DNA from: Venturia oleaginea
Lineage: Eukaryota; Ascomycota; Dothideomycetes; Venturiales; Venturiaceae
Assembly: GCA_013176395.1 (NCBI GenBank)
Contig: JABMLP010000025.1
Span: 186,001 to 250,000 of the forward strand
Direction: 5' to 3'
Length of the DNA stretch: 64,000 nucleotides
Positions within the stretch are counted from its first letter, which is position 1. Every line of letters begins with the position of its first letter. The notes beneath the pieces were generated by a model that was not told the DNA's origin, ran no database searches, and worked only from the letters and a program-made list of their open reading frames with translations. Position numbers and translations under genes: made by a program. Below, piece by piece: positions 1 through 10,452 of the stretch.

Positions 1-434
1 GGACATCTTGTCTCCACCGCCAAAGCCTCCTCCACCGCCGCCATATCCACCTCCTCCACCACCGCCGTATCCACCTCCTCCACCACCGCCGTAGCCTCCG
101 CCGCCAGAGTAACCTCCGCCAGCACCACTATGGTAGCTGCAGTATTAGCATCGAGTCTTTGAGTGAAGTTTGAGATGATGTTCGCGGAGCCCAGTGTCTT
201 ACAGCTTGCCGTGGTCGGTCGTGGTGGACGGTCTGATGTCAAATGCTGGTGAGGTGGCCCAAGCCAAGTCTCAGCGCAAAACATGCTTCCGACACCAGTC
301 GCGACGACTTCACTGTACAAACTGTTGCTGCCGCCGTCATGATGAGAGTTTACCTACCCGTTGGAGTATCCGCTACCAGAAGTGCTGCCGTAGCCACGGT
401 CGCGGTAGCCGCCGCCTGAGCCTCCGTAAGACAT
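1..434 (-). CDS. dbp2: DBP2-type DEAD-box RNA helicase, 5' end only
   Basis: Only the N-terminus is in the window; the gene runs off the left edge. Exon 1 (358-434) starts at the ATG at 432-434 and encodes a Gly/Tyr/Ser-rich segment beginning MSYGGSGGGYRDRG. A 220-bp intron (138-357, donor GTAGGT, branch CTAAT, acceptor CAG) separates it from exon 2 (1-137). Exon 2 continues in frame as tandem GGGGYGG repeats and ends in a DKMS-like motif at the edge. This Gly-rich leader followed by D(K/R)MS is typical of filamentous-fungal Dbp2, the nuclear p68-like helicase of mRNP assembly and rRNA processing. The helicase core is not visible, so the name rests on the leader alone. A different RGG-type RNA-binding protein is the alternative. 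Confidence 0.7.
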
Positions 435-836
435 TGTCGATGGGAGAAAGAAGGGATCGGTCGCGTAAAGCGCGTTTGAGGGGATGAGGAGTCGGGAGAG
501 TCTCAAGAGAGTGTCTGTTGTGAGAGATTCGAAGTGAGATGCGTTGCTCACTCGTCGAGGGAAAGGTGAGTTGAGGGATGTAATGAGGTGATGAGGTCGA
601 TGGGTGTGGAAGGAACAGAATGTCGCCCGTAAGATAAAGTTTTGGTCCTTCCATTTGAAATTTTCAAGCTAGCGTATTAATCACGTGAGGGGTTATACCA
701 GCACTGAACACCCCGGCCGCTCGCAGACATTTCAACTCGTACAATCTTAGCATTCTGATATCTATGTTTGCATTTCATCATCCATGTGCTTGGAATTTCC
801 GTAGCAACTCCGACCTCACTTTTTCTCAATCATACA
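435..836. other. Intergenic: dbp2 promoter and thi20 3' flank
   Basis: About 400 bp between the dbp2 start and the thi20 stop. It should hold the dbp2 promoter and 5' leader and the thi20 polyadenylation region. I see no RNA gene or repeat in it. Confidence 0.5.
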
Positions 837-2934
837 TCACTCTCCCAGAGACCCCATATCCCAAAATCCTGTCTCCATCTTAGGCCCTGTTAGCAAAAGA
901 AGTATGAGGGACAAAAGAGATTTACATTAGTCGCGTGGATGAAAATCTTCGCGAGCTCCTCAACCCGGCTGGGCGACTGCTTCACAGCATGTTCCTCGAT
1001 CAGTTGGGATCCAAGTTTGACTGCATGCACGTAGTCGTCCGCAACATAGTTTGAAATCCACGCCCAATATGGATTGCCCTCCTTCACTGTAGCTGCATCT
1101 TGGGACAATCTTTTTGCAATGACATTGTATCCGAGGAGGCAAGGGAAAAGGGCGACTTGCAAAGCAAACCAGTCTTCGCTGTTTCCGACGTCGAGGACGT
1201 ATCTGCGGGATTAACTGGTCGTTCTCTCATCTGTACACGAGTTGTCTTACCTAGTATATGCAGTACAGGCTGAGAACATCAGCATCCTTTCATCCTCGGA
1301 TTGAAAGGCAGAATCGCTTACCTTGTTTTTCTTCACAATTCAGCATCTCCGCCTCACTAAGGCCCCATCCTGCACAATAGTTGATGTGCAGCTTCACTTC
1401 TTCATAGATATGTTGCACAATATCTGCGGACTGTGTCATGGTTAAAGACATCCTCATTCCAGTGAAAGCTTTGAGCTCACCCTCCGCATATCTGCAGGCA
1501 ACTTGGCCTTGTATCTACGATCGATTAGTAACGACCTTTCAGTCGACGCTCAGACACTCACGATGCAAGTGCGTGGGCGCGAGCATATTGTATCTTTGCT
1601 GCCAGTTAGCACTGTTCTCCACTCCGTGTCGTTTAAAGGAAAGGTCTTCACTGACCAAATACAAATAATCCTGAATCAAATACATCTTGAACTTTTCCAC
1701 AGGCAAAGTCCCATCACCAATCTGTCTAACAAAGTCATGTTCCGTATGCTCTTTCCAAGGTACCACCACATCTTCCCTTTCCAGAAGGTACTCGATGAAT
1801 TTTCCACTGCAATCAATCAATACTGATGCATGTCAGCGTGGTGATGAGCTTTCTTACGGCGCAAACGGCAGAGAGTATGTCGAATGGAAATGGTTAATAG
1901 GTCCATTTCCTTTGCCCATTGAAACACTAGTTCTGATTCCAGCTTCAACATATCGGCTCCCTGCTTTAACGGCTGCCCCGACTGTCATGCCGGATGCGAG
2001 ATTAGATGCTATCGCAGCTGTCCTAAGGTTTAGCACATGAGAGACCCATCATCAGTGAGAGCTCTTACAAGCAAGCGAACACCCTGTCCCATGCGTATTC
2101 TTCGAGTTCAAAAACTCGCTCTCTAGAGTGTTAACTCCATCCGTTCCCGCCAATACATCAAAGACAAGATGATAATCAGCTTCATCCTTTGTGATCTTCC
2201 TATCTTTCGTCAAAGGAATGTGGCCTCCTTTCAGCAACACGTATTTTGGACCAAGCTTTTGTAATTCTTTGGCCATCTGCACTAGGTCGTCGCATGACTG
2301 CGGTTCTGGATATATTCCATGCACTTTCCCTAGGAGCAATTTTGCTTCAGGTAAGTTTGGTGTCAAAACTGTAGTGATTGGGAGCAGCCTTTTGATCAGG
2401 GTGTCGATTGCATTTTCGGGAAGTAGAACTGCACCACTGGTTGATACCATTACCTCTGGATAGTTAGCTGCGTCGAAATAGATTCATGAAATCGTGGATC
2501 TGATGTACCGGGTCAATCACTGCGACAGCGACCTTATATTTCTCAATTGCATCAGCCACGACATTGATCGTCTCTTTCGATGCAAGCATTCCTTATAAGC
2601 ATCAATACTCTGTGTCCAAGGTTATATATAATGATTAACAGATTACCAGTCTTGATTACATCGACTCCAATGTCTTCAATGCAGGCATCGATTTGCTTCC
2701 TCAAAAATTCCGGCGGAATCTGATGGATATCGAAAACACCCTTGGTGTTCTGAGCCGTCAAGGCCGTTGTGGCGGTCATGGCATAGCATCCATGTGCTGC
2801 AATTACTTTTTGGTCGGCCTCAAGTCCGCTGCACCCTAAATTAGAGAATTCATGCGGGGTTCAAGAGGAAGATTTTCTTACGCTCCACCAGAAGAGTCTG
2901 ACCCAGCGACGACAAGAATTCGTTTCAGAGGCAT
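837..2934 (-). CDS. thi20: Bifunctional HMP/HMP-P kinase and TenA-type thiaminase II
   Basis: This is a fusion gene of thiamine pyrimidine synthesis and salvage. The N-terminal ThiD domain phosphorylates hydroxymethylpyrimidine and its monophosphate, and the C-terminal TenA domain hydrolyses thiamine breakdown products. The protein starts MPLKRILVVAGSDSSGGA at 2934, the ribokinase-fold N-terminus, and continues with LEADQK across the first intron. Later exons carry the ThiD features LTPNLPEAKLLLG and the anion-hole motif HGTGCS (near 2100). The TenA half includes PWKEHTEHDFV near 1770, YLIQDYLYL, and YWAWISNY near 1070. The last intron is best spliced at an AAG acceptor, giving a C-terminus ETGFWDMG, as in TenA proteins, and a stop at 837-839. 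Several introns interrupt the gene and not every boundary was resolved. Family identity is clear. Confidence 0.85.
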
Positions 2935-3290
2935 TATTTGGTCGTGATGCAAAAGGTGTGGTTGTCATTGAATTGGGTTAGTTTCAGTTTCTAAACGCTC
3001 CAGCAGCGGAGGTGACGGTGATCCCAGCCGCGCTAGCGAAGATCGCGCCTAATGAATCCTTGCAATGCCGTACCAAGTGCCGCCGCTAGCCTTGCCGCTC
3101 TGACGAGGCTCCAGTGACCTCTGACCTCAAGGGCACAAGTGAGTCCGGTCGTATTAACTACAGGAAGAGAGTTGGAAAGCTGGATTTCGAATGTTGTGCT
3201 TAGCCGTAAAATACGTGCCTGCCGCTGCGCCTTGTAAGAGGCCGCTGCCAGATAGGCATCTCCCTACTTTGCAAAGCCAATAACAGTACC
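2935..3290. other. Intergenic: thi20 promoter
   Basis: A 356-bp gap upstream of thi20 and downstream of the F-box gene. I looked for a TPP-riboswitch-like leader and could not recognise one by eye. Confidence 0.4.
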
Positions 3291-5351
3291 TCAATCAGAC
3301 TCTCCCTCAAATTCCGACATGTTGGGATCTGAAAATTTCAGTGTGAGCCACGCTAAGCCAATTAAGATCGGGACATACCTCGCAAGAAAATATATTCGAA
3401 GCGTCCATCAACAGCTTCGACCAAGGCATTCCTCACAAACGTTTGCTCTTCATCTGAAAGTCCGTCCTCCGGATTTGCATTATCCACTGTGAGCACAAGA
3501 CCTTTGTTACCAGGGCCTAGCCGTCCGATCAATTCTAAGAAGCCGTCCATTGTGAAATTTGTGAGACCAGAGAATGAGACACTCTGTAAATTCTTGAGCT
3601 TCGCCATACTTGTGAGGCTGACATCCCGAAGACCCAGACCACCAATATAAAGATGCTCGAGGTTCACAAGCTGTTCTGAAATGGAGTTGATGTGTCGGTC
3701 ACTGAATTTGTTCGATACCCATACCAATTTCAGGCTTCGTAATTGTTTGAGTTGTTCAATGGAGTGGACGAAGATGGCCAGGCTGTCGTAAGTTGAAACC
3801 TCTTCACCATCCAGCAGAAGACGCTGTAGACTGGTTTGGTTGAGCAGAGCGCGGTGGAAGGTATCCTGGTCAGATTCTGGGTAGTTGTCGATCTCTAACT
3901 CTTCCAGCCGAATCTTGTCGCTCAGCAAGACAGGCGTGGCAAGTACAGCCCCTGATGTGAAGTTATGCAATGTGAGTGTATGGAGTTCATGGCAAGAGAG
4001 CAGCCACGATACGATCTCTGCTATTGCATCCTGGTTGGTCTTCAAGTCAATGCCTCCGCCAGCATCGGTCAGCTTGATTGATTCTAATGCAGTACAGTCT
4101 TTCAGCACCCCAAGCTGAGGGACTACTTCGTTCTCTAATTGAAGCTCAAGGACTTTCAATGAGGCTCCGTGATTATTGAGAGCAAGACAAGTTTCGGAAC
4201 CGAACTGGGTGCGGCTGAAAGTGGCAAAGCTTCTCAGGGTGTTGCCTGGTAAGGCGGATAAGATTGCAGCAAGATTCCGGTCGCACTTTGTTCCTATCCT
4301 GTGAGTAGATTGTGCTGTCAGTGAAATCCTTCGAGATAAAATGAATATTATGCCAGTCTTCTGCCGATGGAGGAGAGGCTCACCACATGAAAATGCTTAG
4401 GGACTCAAATTTAGGACAATTGTCCCGAACAAGGCTGGGGATCTGGCTGTTTCCGAGGACATTGCCATCGAAAACCTTGAGGTGTCTCAGTTTTGACAGG
4501 CTTGGGAGCCACCGTACGAAAGCAGGCCCTGTCACTAGAGGATGTCAGAACCAAAGGTCGGAACTTAGAGCACTACACTTGAACGAAAAACCCAGTTCAA
4601 CATCCACAATTCCTTCTTCTAGGTCGTGGAGTTGAACATTCCTGCTCTTCGCTCAAGTTTCATGCTTATTTTCATTATAGAATGATGAAGGGCTCCTTAC
4701 AGCCACGTGGACCATCGATTCGTTCCAAGTTTGGCGCCTTTGGTATGATTTCTGTACATGCGTCAACTTTTGAGTGAGACTATCATTTTCATAGCTATCA
4801 TACCATCGCCTATTGCTTCGAATATCGCCAAAAAATTCAAGCGAGGAGGCCGAGGTTTTCCGCTTCGCGTTTTGGTCAAAGGACCGGTTGCTATTGGGAT
4901 GTTGAATTTTGCGAGCTCGCCAGAAAAAAAGTAACTGTGCATTGTCAATTATGCCCATAGAGCTTCGTGAGTTTTCCAGCGCTCACTTAAAGATAGCCCC
5001 TCCTGGTTGGAAGCGGCCTTCCTCGAACAACATTTCCAAATCACCGAGATCTAGCACTCGCAGGTATTGGCAGTATGGAAGTAAAGTCTTGTCCAGAGCG
5101 GACAGTATGATGCTTCGCCATTGTATGGACCATCTTTGGACTATTAATTCTTGCTCAGCGAGCGATGCATTCAGATCGCTGTCTCGTGTTTTGATAGAAG
5201 AGAGATGCTGGCCTCGATACAAGCCTGCCAAAGCTGGCACAGCGAGACTCTTGGAGACACAGCAGCAATTGAAGAGGGTTCCAAAATCTCGCTGGTCGAC
5301 TAGTTCCTCGCAGAGCAAGTGGAGAATGTCATCGGGGAGTCTGGGCTCCAT
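3291..5351 (-). CDS. F-box protein with leucine-rich repeats
   Basis: The N-terminus (ATG at 5349-5351) begins MEPRLPDDILHLLCEELVDQRDFGTLFNCC, a good F-box: LPDDIL..I, then a hydrophobic helix and an SKSLAVPAL segment. Further exons encode repeated L..L.L.....L units (for example LEELEID, LRSLKLVWVS, LEHLYIGGL, LQSVSFSGL between 4150 and 3550), so the C-terminal half is LRR-like. The last intron (near 3334-3380, donor GTATGT) leads to a short final exon ending in an acidic tail and TGA at 3291-3293. F-box proteins recruit targets to SCF ubiquitin ligases. The target here is unknown, and fungi have many such paralogues. Exon structure between about 4150 and 4980 is uncertain and may hold two or more introns. 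Confidence 0.7.
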
Positions 5352-5410
5352 CGTGATCTGAGTTGAATGATGTGTAGGTAGACGAAATTCTTATGATAAT
5401 TCCGCGTATG

Positions 5411-5440
5411 AAGTTGTTGCTGTTGTTGTTGTTGTTGTTC
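5411..5440. repeat. GTT/CAA trinucleotide microsatellite
   Basis: A run of GTT triplets interrupted by GCT, about 30 bp, in the upstream leader of the F-box gene. On the minus strand it reads as CAA/CAG repeats. It lies outside the coding frame chosen for the gene. Confidence 0.8.
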
Positions 5441-5732
5441 ATGACGTGCGGGGACGGAGATTGTTTGAAGAAGAAGCGCGAGTTTCGAACGCGTCAACAA
5501 CCAGACTTATCCCAAAACACCATACAACCTCAGGAGTCGAGGAAGACGAGCGGAACTCGACGTTGCTGCCGCACTCGATAGAGATTGATGACCTCCAAGT
5601 GCTACTCCTACAAATGAGGATGCTATAGATGAAAATGCTCTCGCACGAACACGACGCGAGCTCACGAGTCTAACTGACATCCTCCATCATTCTAGCTCCA
5701 ATCCCAATCCCTTCCCTCTATCTCGCTTCCGA

Positions 5733-7160
5733 ATGGTCCTTCTCAAGTTCACCTTGACGCCGGAAGCGTCGTCGAGACTTCACGACATCCTGACTTGTCT
5801 CGCCAAATTCAGCGACACCGTCTCAATCGAGGCCCAGAAGGAAACCTTAATATTAAGCTCTCTCAACTCATCAAAATCGGGTTATGCGTCCTTTACGCTC
5901 CATCAATCCTACTTCTCGGCCTTCGAATACGCGCCAGACAAAAGGGGCGATAGCCGCTTCACCTGCTCTATACCGAACAAAGCCCTCATCTCGGTTTTCA
6001 AAGCACGAATAACCGATGCTCGTGGCAGAGAGACAGCCATTGATCGTTGCGAGGTCTACGTTCAAGACCAAGCAGACGAGATGCAATGCAGATTCATCAT
6101 TCGAATGATATGCAATCATGGTGTCACAAAAACCTACAAGCTGACATACGAGTCGACCGAGGTCATGCATGCCTTGTTTGACAAAACCACGGCCAACAAT
6201 CGCTGGAGCATGCGATCGCCTTTCCTCAAAGAGTTTTCTGATTACTTTGGCCCAAAAGCTGAGCAGTTGGACATTTACTATGAAGAAGGCAAGGTGACAT
6301 TTCTCAGTTTCACGGATAAGGTCATTACCAGCAAGAATGGTGATTTGATATCCCCTACTCCACGTCAGACAAGACTAACAAGTGTCACAGAGATACTGAA
6401 GCATCCTCTGAAAACAGCTGTTACCGTCAACACATCCGACTTCGAGTATTTCGATGCCCAAGAAAAGCTTCATATCATCATAAGCGTCAAAGACTTCAAG
6501 TCTATCGTGAACCATGCCGACACTCTCCATAACACAGCCATCGACGCCCATTACTCAAAACCAGGCCGTCCATTCCAATTTAGCTACTCGAAAGATGACA
6601 TCCAATGTCAATTCACCCTCATGACCACCGGCGAATACAACGGCACTCCAACACCTTCAGCTGCACCAGTTAGCGCACCAAGTGCTGCTCCTCGATCAAT
6701 TTCCCGAACCCAGTCGACCGCAAGCATGGCCTCTGAAAGCAGGAGACCTGCCGTAGAAGAAATGCCACCCCCAGCCAAACCAGCTCCTCGCCGGCCAGTT
6801 CGGAAGCTTGGTCAGAACGAGAACGGTCCATCATCTCAATTCCGACAGCAGGTGGAAGAAGACCCGGATAGTCTGTTCGTTCCAGCAGCAGAGGAGGACC
6901 GCCGCTGGGAGCCAATGGAGTATGACAATGATAACGATGAGGAGGCTATGGTATGGGATGCTAGTGCCAGCAATGACCATAACTTTTACCCGACGATTCG
7001 GGATACGAGTACACCGATAGCGAGTTCGAACACAAACGAAACGAAACGACCGACTGGGCTGGCGGCAACGCAAAGAATCTCTCAGGTATGCTAATCATGA
7101 TGATGCCCGTAACGAGTGACTAACTTGAGGTAGCTCCAAGAAAATTTTGGTCTGTGGTGA
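5733..7160 (+). CDS. rad9: Rad9, subunit of the 9-1-1 DNA-damage checkpoint clamp
   Basis: The PCNA-like fold typical of Rad9 begins MVLLKFTLTPEASSRLHDIL and continues through FSDTVSIEAQ, then TLILSSLNSSKSGYASF, with SYFSAFEY at about residues 61-68. The second half contains KDFKSIVNHAD and QFSYSKDDIQCQFTLMTTG. A disordered Pro/Ser-rich tail follows from about residue 305, as in Rad9 proteins, where it is phosphorylated to recruit TopBP1/Cut5 and checkpoint kinases. One 48-bp intron (7086-7133) precedes a 27-nt last exon that adds LQENFGLW and the stop at 7158-7160. Without splicing, the protein would end in SQVC. Rad9 pairs with Rad1 and Hus1; neither is in this window. Confidence 0.9.
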
Positions 7161-7510
7161 CCGCTCACATTGGGACTAGATAGACAGCAGGGAAATCTCT
7201 CAAAAAGTTTGAATTGCGTGGCATGGGACCTCTCTGGCTGTAGCGATGAAATCTATGAGGTCTCGAAGAGAGAAATGGCAATTATGTATGTCCCTCCTTT
7301 CTTTTCGTTATATTTGACTCTCTCATCTCTATTCAAGCCTGTTGTTCAACATATTCAGTGATCGTTCCCTTCCAAATTTGTTAGCTGCGAGACCAAAATT
7401 GCAGCATGCTGACGCTTTCAGGTTGTCCGAATTGATATGCCATAATTTTCTCCAAAGAATTAATTCCTGATGCTGTTTTCGTGAATGGCCAAGATTCCTT
7501 CAACATATAG

Positions 7511-8314
7511 CTATCCATTCTCTGAATTGCTGATCGCTCGGGGGCTCATCTCCGTCGAATCCAACTCCTGCGATGGAATTGGTGCCAAGACTTGAGATGT
7601 GCCATGTCCTGCTGACAATTCGTTGAGGTCCTTCTTCTCAGTCAATATCTCCACAGTTTTGTCCTTCCGAATTCGCTCCAATGAATCTCCATTCTGGCGT
7701 CGCCGTCGTATCATCCAAAATATGCCGAATCCCAAAGCGAGAGCCCCGACAATTCCAGTTGAAGCGATGATGCTTGCGTATGCACCTTTGGATAATTTGC
7801 ATCTGATCGAAATTATATCTGCATATAGGCCTGGGCCCGGAGTCGAATTCAAGGTCAGTTGCGCCTTCACTGTCGGAAGACGGCTTGGGATCGTGTAACT
7901 GCTCGTCAAATTTCCCCCGCAAGAAGTGTTGTTGGTCAACTGTGAAGGCTTCACGTCTTTGCAACCATAGGCGGCTGTTTGAAGAGTGGCGAAATTATGT
8001 TAGCAGAGCAGCACTTGCAATGTAATTTCAGATCACATACCTGCAATTATTCTTGTGTACACGCATTGGTTGTGAAAATACAAATACCAAAGCCAGTTGC
8101 CACGTATTGGAAAGCATTGATGCAAACGCACTCGACCCCCACTGCCGTGTACGGACATCTAGAGGCTTTGTAAGTGGAGATTGTACCCAATCTCCTTGAA
8201 GAGTTTGGCGAAATCTGCATCAGTATAGACCGCGGTGTCGTTCTGCGCTAAAGCTCACGGCATGAGAAGCAGTAGGACAACCAAGATTGTAAGCTGCGCA
8301 TGAAGCGCGAACAT
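7511..8314 (-). CDS. Putative secreted-then-anchored Cys-containing membrane protein, gene model uncertain
   Basis: The last exon (7511 to about 7970) is secure: an extracellular-looking segment with AAYGCKDVKPS and two N-glycosylation sequons, a transmembrane helix (ASIIASTGIVGALALGFG), an RRRR stop-transfer and an acidic/Ser cytosolic tail ending at 7511. Upstream, a hydrophobic signal-like stretch starts MFALHAQLTILVVLLLLMP at 8314. It meets an in-frame TGA that is also part of a good GTGAGC donor. Removing about 100 nt to a CTCTAG acceptor joins it in frame to a Cys-rich piece containing VGVECVCINAFQ. That piece hits a TAA before the next good donor unless a GTACAC donor is used. The layout (signal, Cys-rich head, one TM, basic stop) recalls fungal surface sensors, with only loose resemblance to CFEM. 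It may be a decaying gene. Confidence 0.4.
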
Positions 8315-9137
8315 AATGGCCACATAGGAGAAGACCCACTCCAGCCTTGGTGAGGAATGGTCTGCACGGCTCATCTCTGTGGGCCAAGCTCATAAAGGCA
8401 CTTGACCCCCAGCTCCAAAGGAATCCAAACCTTGCTCCGATGTTCCAATTATACGAAGACTAAAAGCAGAAAGTCTAGTAACCACGCCTGTGACAACTCA
8501 TGGTGACATGAATCAAGTTCCTACACAAGAGGTTTTGTTGGAGTTGCTTCGATTTCCTCGAGAATTGTCCCAGCTCTTTATACACGCTCAATGTCTGTTG
8601 GAGTCGATATTTCCTCGCGAAGACTGGCGGGAAATGCAAAGCGCATATGAATATTAAGACAGTAAATCCTCCAAATCCCCCGACAATAAGGAAGGGAGAT
8701 CCTCCATTCTAAAGATGCGAAATTGTTTGATTCTCTTCCTGCCAATCGTACGAGAAATCTACCAAAACATCAAAACCAAGAACCCAATGGATCTCTTCAT
8801 CAATACACGCCCCAAACCCTCTTATGTACACTTCTCCACATCAAACATCCCATAGAACTCAAGAATTCAAGAATTCAAGAATTCAAGACAATCCCACGCG
8901 AAAGGGAACCAGATATCGCGTTTCGGATCCACCAACGCGAAATCGTCCCAACACGATAGGAGTTAGCTTAGAGCAACTGCAAGTCCCCACACGCCAAGCA
9001 TGATATATCCAACAACATCCAATTTGTGAGAAGGACCAAGGAGAAGACTATAAAGATATTATACTAATAACTACCAACTACTAGCCTTCCCTTGAATTCC
9101 TTCTCCCTTATCCCTCACCCCCAATCCCCAATCCCAC
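8315..9137. other. Gene-poor stretch left of the solo LTR
   Basis: No gene is supportable here. It holds an 8-bp tandem repeat (8856-8887) and becomes AT-rich near 9040-9080. A 78-codon open frame crosses the tandem repeat but has no recognisable content. Confidence 0.5.
8856..8887. repeat. Four tandem copies of AATTCAAG
   Basis: Copies at 8856-8863 (one mismatch, AACTCAAG), 8864-8871, 8872-8879 and 8880-8887. A short minisatellite in noncoding DNA. Confidence 0.9.
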
Positions 9138-9142
9138 CCAAT

Positions 9143-9837
9143 TGTTACGGGGAACTCGTTTCTCAACACAGTTGATTATGTCAAGACCTTCTTGACACCT
9201 GTGTTCTCTTGTTCTGGTCCGCGGGTTTGGGGTAAGGGCAATATCAGTCTGGAAGTACTTACCTTAAGTACCTTCCCTTGCTCAGGTTCTTTGGAGGCTC
9301 ACTAGATCCTAGCCGTCCGATATATCTCCCAATTCAATTGTCGCCTAACAGATTTGATCCTCAGATCAATCCTGAACGCTTGTCGGTTAGTATGAAGGTT
9401 GGGGGTGGGCTTGCTTCGTATGCATATGACTTGTGCTTGATTGTATCTGAGTAAAAGGTCGTTACTGTAGTAGGTTGAAGAAGCTCCTTTGTGAGAAACA
9501 TAACATGAGATAACCACACCGAGAGAAAGGAAAGTCTGTCCAACGTCCTCCATATATACCCTTCTGGTTCTGGGTGCCAAGGTGCATTCCCACACCTCTT
9601 GGCTCTTCCCACACTTCCCACACTGTGGGCAATGCCAAGTGCTGTGGGAACAGTGGGAATATCACGTGACTCCTGCACGTACTATTCTCTCTTAGGACTG
9701 ACCTGGTTGCACCAGTCCCCTCTTGTGCGCCCAAAGGATTCCCCTCCACATCAGTCCTAACAACAACTTCTTGTTATCCAACCATCCTCTGCAAGTCCCG
9801 CTGTCCCTGCTCTTCGGTCTTGAGGTGATCTGTAACA
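9143..9837 (-). mobile_element. Solo LTR of an LTR retrotransposon with 5-bp target duplication
   Basis: The 695-bp segment starts TGTTAC and ends GTAACA, the short inverted TG...CA termini of an LTR. It is flanked on both sides by the same five bases, CCAAT (9138-9142 and 9838-9842), which is the target-site duplication length of Ty1/copia and Ty3/gypsy elements. No gag, pol, primer-binding site or second LTR is present nearby, so this is a solo LTR left by LTR-LTR recombination. A TATATA motif reads on the minus strand near 9553, suggesting that orientation for the original promoter. GTGGGA-rich short repeats sit at about 9590-9660. An open frame of about 95 codons inside it has no recognisable content. 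Class (copia or gypsy) cannot be told from the LTR alone. Confidence 0.85.
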
Positions 9838-10367
9838 CCAATTCATACCCACCCATTTAAAAACTGAATATCCGGGTAAACAAGACAAGAGAAAATCGGA
9901 AAATCGATAATACCAATCTAACATCCTAACAGCCTAATAGTCAGATCCTAATAACTTACAGCCTTATCCAAAAAAAAAAAAAATTAATTTAATTTTAATT
10001 TTTGGGCTCCGAGTCAACATCGCCTTCGGGCAGTAATAGACCGCTATCTCCAACTCACACAAACAAGTATCAACTTCTCAGCATGGGTTACGGTCTGCGA
10101 TTTCAAACGGTAATCGAGTACAAGATAATAGTAGAGAAACATCGAAGACGATTCCATACCGAGAGGATAATACAAACGATAGCAAAAAGGTATATAGAGG
10201 ACAAGAAGAAAAGAAGTTCATCCCAACGTTAAGAAAAAGGATAGCATACCACCGACACTCAACGAGCAATCATTAGAGATGCACGAGTATTTGAAGATTA
10301 ACAAGTCTCACATTACAGGTACTACATAACCAGCGCATCGGCACCCAGGTGCAATAGTCTTGATAAC
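9838..10367. other. AT-rich noncoding stretch right of the LTR
   Basis: This contains a run of 14 A at 9970-9983 followed by TTAATTTAATTTTAATTTTT and short degenerate open frames. I see no gene. It ends at the 3' flank of rad26. Confidence 0.5.
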
Positions 10368-10452
10368 CCTCATCGCACCGTCGCCTTAAGTCCCGATACC
10401 GCCATTCCACCATGCATCCTCATCGCACCGTCGCCTCTAATCTCGATACCGC
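10368..10452. repeat. 50-bp tandem duplication across the rad26 stop codon
   Basis: CCTCATCGCACCGTCGCCT followed by a variant of TAATCTCGATACCGC occurs at 10368-10402 and again at 10418-10452, a period of exactly 50 bp. The right copy covers the last codons and the stop of rad26; the left copy lies downstream in the 3' flank. Confidence 0.85.

Noticed and set aside
8723..8959. 78-codon plus-strand frame with an AATTCAAG repeat
   Set aside because: It is driven by the tandem repeat. No motif and no splice support.
9462..9749. 95-codon frame inside the solo LTR
   Set aside because: It lies wholly within the LTR and no gag or pol similarity is seen.
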